Part shown: piece after piece, positions 58,461 to 64,000 of the stretch | Numbering within the stretch: position 1 is the first letter of the stretch | Layout of the letters: each line of letters begins with the position of its first letter | NCBI GenBank assembly: GCA_037576195.1 | Contig: CM075102.1 | Span: 7,874,001 to 7,938,000 of the forward strand | Direction of reading: 5' to 3' | Source of the DNA: Phytoseiulus persimilis | Lineage: Eukaryota; Arthropoda; Arachnida; Mesostigmata; Phytoseiidae | DNA: 64,000 nt | Program-made: the position numbers and the translations under genes | The notes under the pieces: generated by a model | What the model was told of the DNA's origin: nothing | The model's input: the letters and a program-made list of their open reading frames with translations, nothing else | The model's database searches: none

Positions 58461-60826
58461 GACGTTCTGAGGCTCTTTGTCATAACTCAGCTGCCATCCA
58501 GACTACATCCCCTCTGTCTGCCCATGCGTCTGTCTGACTGTCTATCCATCCGTTCGTTCATTCGTTCGTCTGTCCGCCCATCTGTTCGTCAATCCGATAC
58601 TTTCGTTCTGTTTGACTCCTGATTAGCCGCTCCTCTCCACGTAGAGTAAACTGCAAACCCACCACGTAGACCAGACCGAACCCTCTCTGCTACACCGGCT
58701 GCGAACTCGCTTGCTCTAGAGCGGCGCGTTCCCTTCGATCATGCCTCATGAGAAACGAAGGCGGGCGAACTACACTCCCCCTGCAGATTTTAGAAGGATG
58801 AGAAATATCCATTCGGTTTCTTCTTGGTTCTTACGATGGAGCATTCTTTTGACAACGCGCTGATTCAGTTCGGAACCCATGGCAATGCCGCTGTCTATTT
58901 ATATCCTTCCTGTACCTCTCTCCACCGCTATCGTTATTGCCGTTAATGTTTATGTGGGTGATGTCGTCGTCGTCGTCGTGCGCAACGGTCTAACTCGTTC
59001 CCTTCGTATCCGTTCCCGTGCTGTCTCCTCTGGTGGCCCGATCCCGCTAACAACGTTGACGGATGATGATTCGATGGATTTGTGTGTTCGTTGTTAATCT
59101 TTTGATTCATCTCATTCCTTCCCCCTGTCTTCTCCTCCCTGACATTTGTGTGATCCCTGAACGCACCGAAACGTCCTGTTGATCGCCTCATTCGCTTCGC
59201 ATACGCGCGCTCTATCAATCGTTGAATGAACTCTTCTGCACTGGCTGCCATCTTGACCTGTCATCACCCCGCCGCACCGTTCCCCTGGACAACCGCTGGG
59301 GACCGCGAAATTTCGATTTTCTGCTCAATGTGTACCTCCTCTAGCACCCTAGTCCGCACCCCTACGTCTACCAAACGTGACAGAGAATCTCAAAGATTCG
59401 ACACGCGAAAAAATCCGCCCACTTGAGAGAACTAGCTATCCGCGCTGACTTACAGTACGGTGTAGATAGTCACCGTCGCGACTAGACGTAGCACAAAGGA
59501 CTGATCCGTGACTCGTATCGCTCCAAATCAATGAAAATCTCCGTGGAATACTGAATAATTTTGGCTGGAGCGCTTCTCTCCTTCCTTTGCCTAGACGAAC
59601 CTGAGCCGCATCGACTTCCCGCCCCGAACACAACAAAGACTTCATAGGGAAGCAGCTCTCCTGAGACCCTACTTGATCTCGGGGAAACTATGATTAGTCA
59701 CCGACAGACAAATTCATTTAGAAACCGGTATTCAGGCAGCATATAGAGCGGAAGATATATTCACAGGATGTAGGCAAGTCACTGGTACAATCGAGTACGA
59801 TTTCCTCTATTTGTCTACTGTTTACGAAGGCTTTTGAACCTGCTGAGGCTTAGAACAGTGGAACCTCGCGCTGGAAAGTATTTTGCGGTACGGTTTGAAC
59901 GATTAAATAAACTTTCGATGCGATACCGAATATCCCTGGAACTATATTCTTTACACTCTCTGAATGAAGTCCCTTGCGCGCATTCGAGTGTTTGAAATGC
60001 GATGAGCGCCGCTCAAAGAAATTGCTCGCAACTATGAGGTATCTGACTCGCCTTTGAATTTGGGCAGGCCTCTTACCTGATGCTCATGCCCAAGTTCTTG
60101 AATGATCGCTCCCGGTTCTCCACATGTCTGCGAATGATCCCCGTGGTTGATGATCTGGAAGTTCGAGTGCATGTCAACAGAATTGAAGAATCGACGAATC
60201 AGAAAGCTGCACCTGCCGATGATTCCGACAATGATGCTAACGTAGTGATTTTTCTTTCTCCCTCCCTTGCATGTTGCCGTATGATCGTTGCGAACTTGAA
60301 CTGTGCACTCCTTCCGATCGATCTGATTTGACTTGATTTGACTGGACCTCACGCTTTCTCATCCTTGCACTTCAACTGTTCTTCAACGGGCCCAACTTCA
60401 ATGTTGCTCCCTCCGTCAACATCTCTCATGTTCCGTCAACCGTTGTATCATCCAACCCAACGTCGCGTCAACCGCGCCGTCGCGAATCGGTATCTTCCAA
60501 ACAACCTACAGTCGCTGCCCAGAGGACCAGACACACATCTGTCGCTGAGGAAGATGCAGCTTCGGATAAAGTGAACATTACCGAAAACCCCATCGAAATT
60601 TGCCAATAACTAGAGGTGCGCATTCATAGTCAATTTGGGTAGTCGACCAATACCTCCCTCTGTCTGGAAATTTTTGGAATCTGCTCCCGTTCGGCTCGCT
60701 ATTCACGCAACCCTGATTGTCGAGAAACTCGAAAACTTGTTCTATGGAATCGTTGCGGATTCTTTCCCGAATCCTAGAAAAAAACGCAAACAAGCTTGAG
60801 CTGTAAAAGAAAAACTCTCGTTCCAG
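58461..60826. other. NDRG 3' flank or intron
   Basis: A low-complexity CTGT/CGTT patch at about 58520-58600 and a GTC-triplet run near 58965 are present. AATAAA at 59906-59911 is a candidate poly(A) signal for the short NDRG transcript ending at 58460. If the long-tail isoform is real, this is an intron. No other gene is supported. Confidence 0.4.
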
Positions 60827-62056
60827 GCGAGGCCGCTGCGTCGTCCGAACCACCATCTCAATTCTGGTGGTGCTCGTGCGGCTCCCGCAGCATCGCCTTG
60901 TTCACCATTGTCATCCACATACACATTCTATCCCTGCAACAGGTCAGCTTCAAATTCAAGCCGCAGCGGCAGCAGTACCAAATGTCTACCCCCCGCACTC
61001 GGTAGCTGTACCCCCGATTCATCGCAACTAAATTCTGCACCCATCACAAGGACGACTCGGAAGCCCTCGACGTCTTCTGCGTCTTCAACCCTCCTTCCTG
61101 CAACAACGACGACGACGACGAGAAAGGCAGAAAGTGCCTTCCCGTCTCCGAAATCCAAAGCCACGGCACCCAGTGATCTCGTAACTACAACATCACCTGA
61201 AACGATCCCTAGCAGGGTTGTCAGAATCAGCAAAAACGGGAAGGTAGTGGGTAGCTTGAAAATCTCCGACTTACAATCGGGAAACCAGGGAAAAGCTTCG
61301 TGTCCAAGTTCCGGCAGCTGTGGGACTTGTGGTCTAGGTGGGAGCGGTGGCAGTGGCGTTTCGACGTCGAGCTCAAGATTGTCTCATGGACTTTCTGACC
61401 CATGTTCGGATCCCATCGACGGCTCGAGTCAAAGCTGCCAGCTTACTTTGGATTTAGATTCCGCCAAGTTGCCTTACAAGAAAAACCTTAACCGCACCCT
61501 GCTTAATTCTGGGAACGGTCGCCTAAATAGCCAAGCCAGACACTCGGGAATGGGGTCGACACCAGCGGTGGACAACCCCTCAGAGAAAAGTACCTGCCTA
61601 AGCTCCGCAGCCTCCGCAACAGCAGTTCAACAGCTTCGCAGCAAAGAAGGTGGCGCGAAGCAGATCCAGCGGCCGCGAAAATCTCCTGCTCTCTCAAAGA
61701 CAGCAAAACCTACATTGACAAGTTGTCAGCATCTGAATCATCATCCACAACGAACTAATCACCAACAACCGAGCGACCTGAACGATGCATTTAATCCGAA
61801 GAGTTCTCAAAACGACATCGTCGTCGGCAATCTTGAGAGCCATGCGACCGAAGTTGTCCAGGTAGAGCCTACGACAACACTTCCAGTCGATACGACAAGC
61901 TGTTTATCGAACATACGAAGTAATATTTTCAGAACGACTTCAAAAAACCGTAAGAATCCTGTTCAGCCCGGCTTTCGGGGAGACCGAATCGTGCCTTCCT
62001 CACTTGGTATGGTCGGCACCGTGGTCAGTGTCACCAAAGGAGGACAGTTCATCTGA
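60827..62056 (+). CDS. Ser/Thr-rich ORF, possible NDRG C-terminal tail
   Basis: A plus-strand frame is open from about 60827 to a TGA at 62054-62056. The first ATG-like start is not obvious (TTG at 60908), so an exon entered by splicing is likely. From 60943 it encodes 370 residues: Ser/Thr/Pro-rich, with a TTTTTTR run, a short structured stretch SRVVRISKNGKVVGSLKISD, a Gly/Cys patch (CGTCGLGGSGGSG) and an end GMVGTVVSVTKGGQFI. From the NDRG donor after 58449, splicing to 60827-60866 and then 60943-62056 keeps phase throughout; splicing directly to 60891 also does. A separate gene is equally possible. Confidence 0.5.
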   Translation, partial: ARPLRRPNHHLNSGGARAAPAASPCSPLSSTYTFYPCNRSASNSSRSGSSTKCLPPALGSCTPDSSQLNSAPITRTTRKPSTSSASSTLLPATTTTTTRKAESAFPSPKSKATAPSDLVTTTSPETIPSRVVRISKNGKVVGSLKISDLQSGNQGKASCPSSGSCGTCGLGGSGGSGVSTSSSRLSHGLSDPCSDPIDGSSQSCQLTLDLDSAKLPYKKNLNRTLLNSGNGRLNSQARHSGMGSTPAVDNPSEKSTCLSSAASATAVQQLRSKEGGAKQIQRPRKSPALSKTAKPTLTSCQHLNHHPQRTNHQQPSDLNDAFNPKSSQNDIVVGNLESHATEVVQVEPTTTLPVDTTSCLSNIRSNIFRTTSKNRKNPVQPGFRGDRIVPSSLGMVGTVVSVTKGGQFI

Positions 62057-64000
62057 GAGTGAGAGATAGAGTTCATTTGTCATGTCGAGGAAGAATTCTC
62101 AGTGCGAGTCTCGGGGCTTCCTCCTCCATGAATCCGCTAAGCGCATCTGTCGTTGCGCGATGCGTACGGATCAGAAAATTCTCCCAAACAGCTCTCAGGA
62201 AACCATAATACCGATTGTGAAAAGCAGACCTTGAGAAATCCCCGCAGTGAGCTCCTGTTACGGAAATGAACAAAAAAAATTACGCAGAAATCGGGAGGGC
62301 GGAGCGAAGACGAACTTCATCTACCCTGAACTTTACTCCAAACAGTTTCACTCATGCCCTGAACACGGATGGACGCCAATCCTCGACAGAACGATTCAAC
62401 ATGATTCACAACGCGATACTACGCTGTGCTTGTTGTCGTCTCAGCCGTTGATTCCCAATGCGGTCCGCGTGTTCGGGGTTCACCGGTTCGTGATTTTCCT
62501 CCGTGAAAAAATATGGAAACGTTCTCATATAAAATCGTAGCAGTAGACAGACATGCGTGAAACGTTCAGCAACAAAGCATCAAGTGTCTTCAGTCGGGTC
62601 GCCACTGCGTTAACTACTGAGGCGATCGCAGCCTTCACGATGTGATTAAGGCCAGAGTTTCAGAAACCAGGGTTGAGACTGCGGACCCATTTATTGTTGT
62701 TAAAACCAATTTCGTTGTGAAAGCGCTCTAAAATATCGGACGGAAGCCGGACGAATGTCATCAGATTACATAGAACTCAAACCGTTGGTCACCAACTGAC
62801 ACTTCGAAACTGAGTTGCGTCAGGAAGTGCCACGTGGTGGGCAGTGGACGCGGGGAGCGTGTCAAGCCTGACATGTTCTGATGCAATTTCATCGATTCGG
62901 AGCGCTTCCCGTGAAGCTTGGGATGTTGAATTATGAGATAAACTTTATGATCAGTTCATAGACTCCGAGTTCGCTGGAAGGAAAGAAACGGCGGTGATGT
63001 CGAAATATTGCTTCACCGATCGATCTCATTTGGTTGATCGACGCGCCATGTTGTTCTTGTGCCTAAACACTCTTCTCCTACCACACTCTATTAGCGGCAG
63101 AATCATTATTACAATGATGACTCAGATCATGCCACTCTTGTCATCATCATGACGGCCGGGCATTTCTTCTCTCAAGTCATGGTGTCTCTGTTTAGAGGAA
63201 CACAGCAGGCAGAGAGAACGAAGAGAAGGAACTTGATCTTCCCACCGAGAATTCACTTCATTCTCCTCGTCAGTTATGATCATGCGGCCCGCAAGGCCCG
63301 CCCGCAAGCGGTGATGATGGGATTTGTTCTCATCAAGCATGATCTTCGACTCATGCTCTCTCCGCTCTGCGAATGGGAGCGTGCGCTTGTTCCCACATGA
63401 ATAAGGAGGGAGACGGGTGAATTTTACGGTGGAAAAAAATAAATGAAATTTTCTACTCGCCATACACTGGTATATGGGTTGAAATTTTGAGTTATTTTTT
63501 TGTTATGTTGATTCACTCATATGGTTCCTCTCTAAAAATCCCGATCACGGTAGGAAGGTGGTATCTCCTCTCCCCGCTCGTTTGGGTCAAAAAACCAAAG
63601 AACTTCTGATCACAGGACCTTGCTTAGGCCAAGTTCAGTCAATTCGATTGAAAGTTCAACTCGAATCCGATGAGTGAATCCAGGCAGCACGGGAGCAACT
63701 ATTCAATCTATTGTCTTAGCAGCCGTGCTACATCGCGGAATGTGGTCAGACAAAAAGCATGGGTACTTTGGAGAGCGTCCCGATCAAACTCAAATACGCC
63801 GACTCTCGGGGGTTCACAAATAACTATAATTGTGAGTCATGATGACCATGCATTGCGGGCGGAAGTGTCTGATTAATACGGAAGTTATGCTTATGAACAT
63901 AAATACTATATCACAGTTATTATTTCTACAACTGATGACCAACAATGATGTCTCGGAGAACCTTCGAGTGGATATATAACGAGAAACTCACCTTGTTGCG
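62057..64000. other. No supported gene
   Basis: Short frames only. AATAAA at 63438-63443 could end a plus-strand transcript, though it is 1.4 kb past the last stop. The final 300 bp is AT-richer. No RNA gene recognised. Confidence 0.35.

Overview
The window is eukaryotic and almost certainly arthropod. Its clearest genes are split by short introns with GTGAGT/GTAAGT donors and pyrimidine-rich acceptors. Their nearest recognisable relatives are the animal NudE and NDRG (MESK2-like) families, and the TTAGG arthropod telomere unit occurs inside a tandem repeat. Base composition is near 50% GC, CpG is not depleted, and defective non-LTR retroelements are present. A mite or other chelicerate would fit, but that is inference.

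Layout. 1-4.7 kb: an 87-bp tandem repeat and no convincing gene. 5.07-8.34 kb: a complete seven-exon NudE dynein-adaptor gene (+). 9.4-10.6 kb: a broken non-LTR retroelement. 11.35-12.0 kb: an orphan coding-like exon (-). 13.6-15.04 kb: remnants of a transposable element whose ends read ATATACAGGGTGGT. 15.3-16.4 kb: five phase-matched exons of an RNase T2-like protein (-) that has lost part of its active site. 18.0-20.03 kb: an exon (-) for an acidic Thr/Pro/Glu repeat protein built from nested 27, 135 and 378-bp repeats. 20.1-21.9 kb: a second decayed non-LTR copy. 23.55-24.62 kb: a 355-codon exon (-) for a membrane-anchored protein with degenerate internal repeats.

24.7-47 kb is poor in recognisable genes. 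It holds an inverted repeat pair, a Foldback-like element whose arms are 17-bp tandem units, an in-frame 162-bp duplication and several unassigned coding-like exons. 47.1-48.3 kb looks like a CpG-rich promoter and 5' leader ending at a strong splice donor. 54.6-58.5 kb is an NDRG-family gene (+) with evidence for an alternative first exon, an alternative acceptor and a possible long Ser/Thr-rich tail at 60.8-62.06 kb. The last 2 kb shows no gene.

NudE and NDRG are conserved cellular genes. Nothing in the sequence ties the other genes to a shared pathway; the adjoining minus-strand exons at 18-20 kb and 23.6-24.6 kb may belong to one gene or to neighbours of similar composition. All splice models were made by eye from phase, splice sites and family resemblance.
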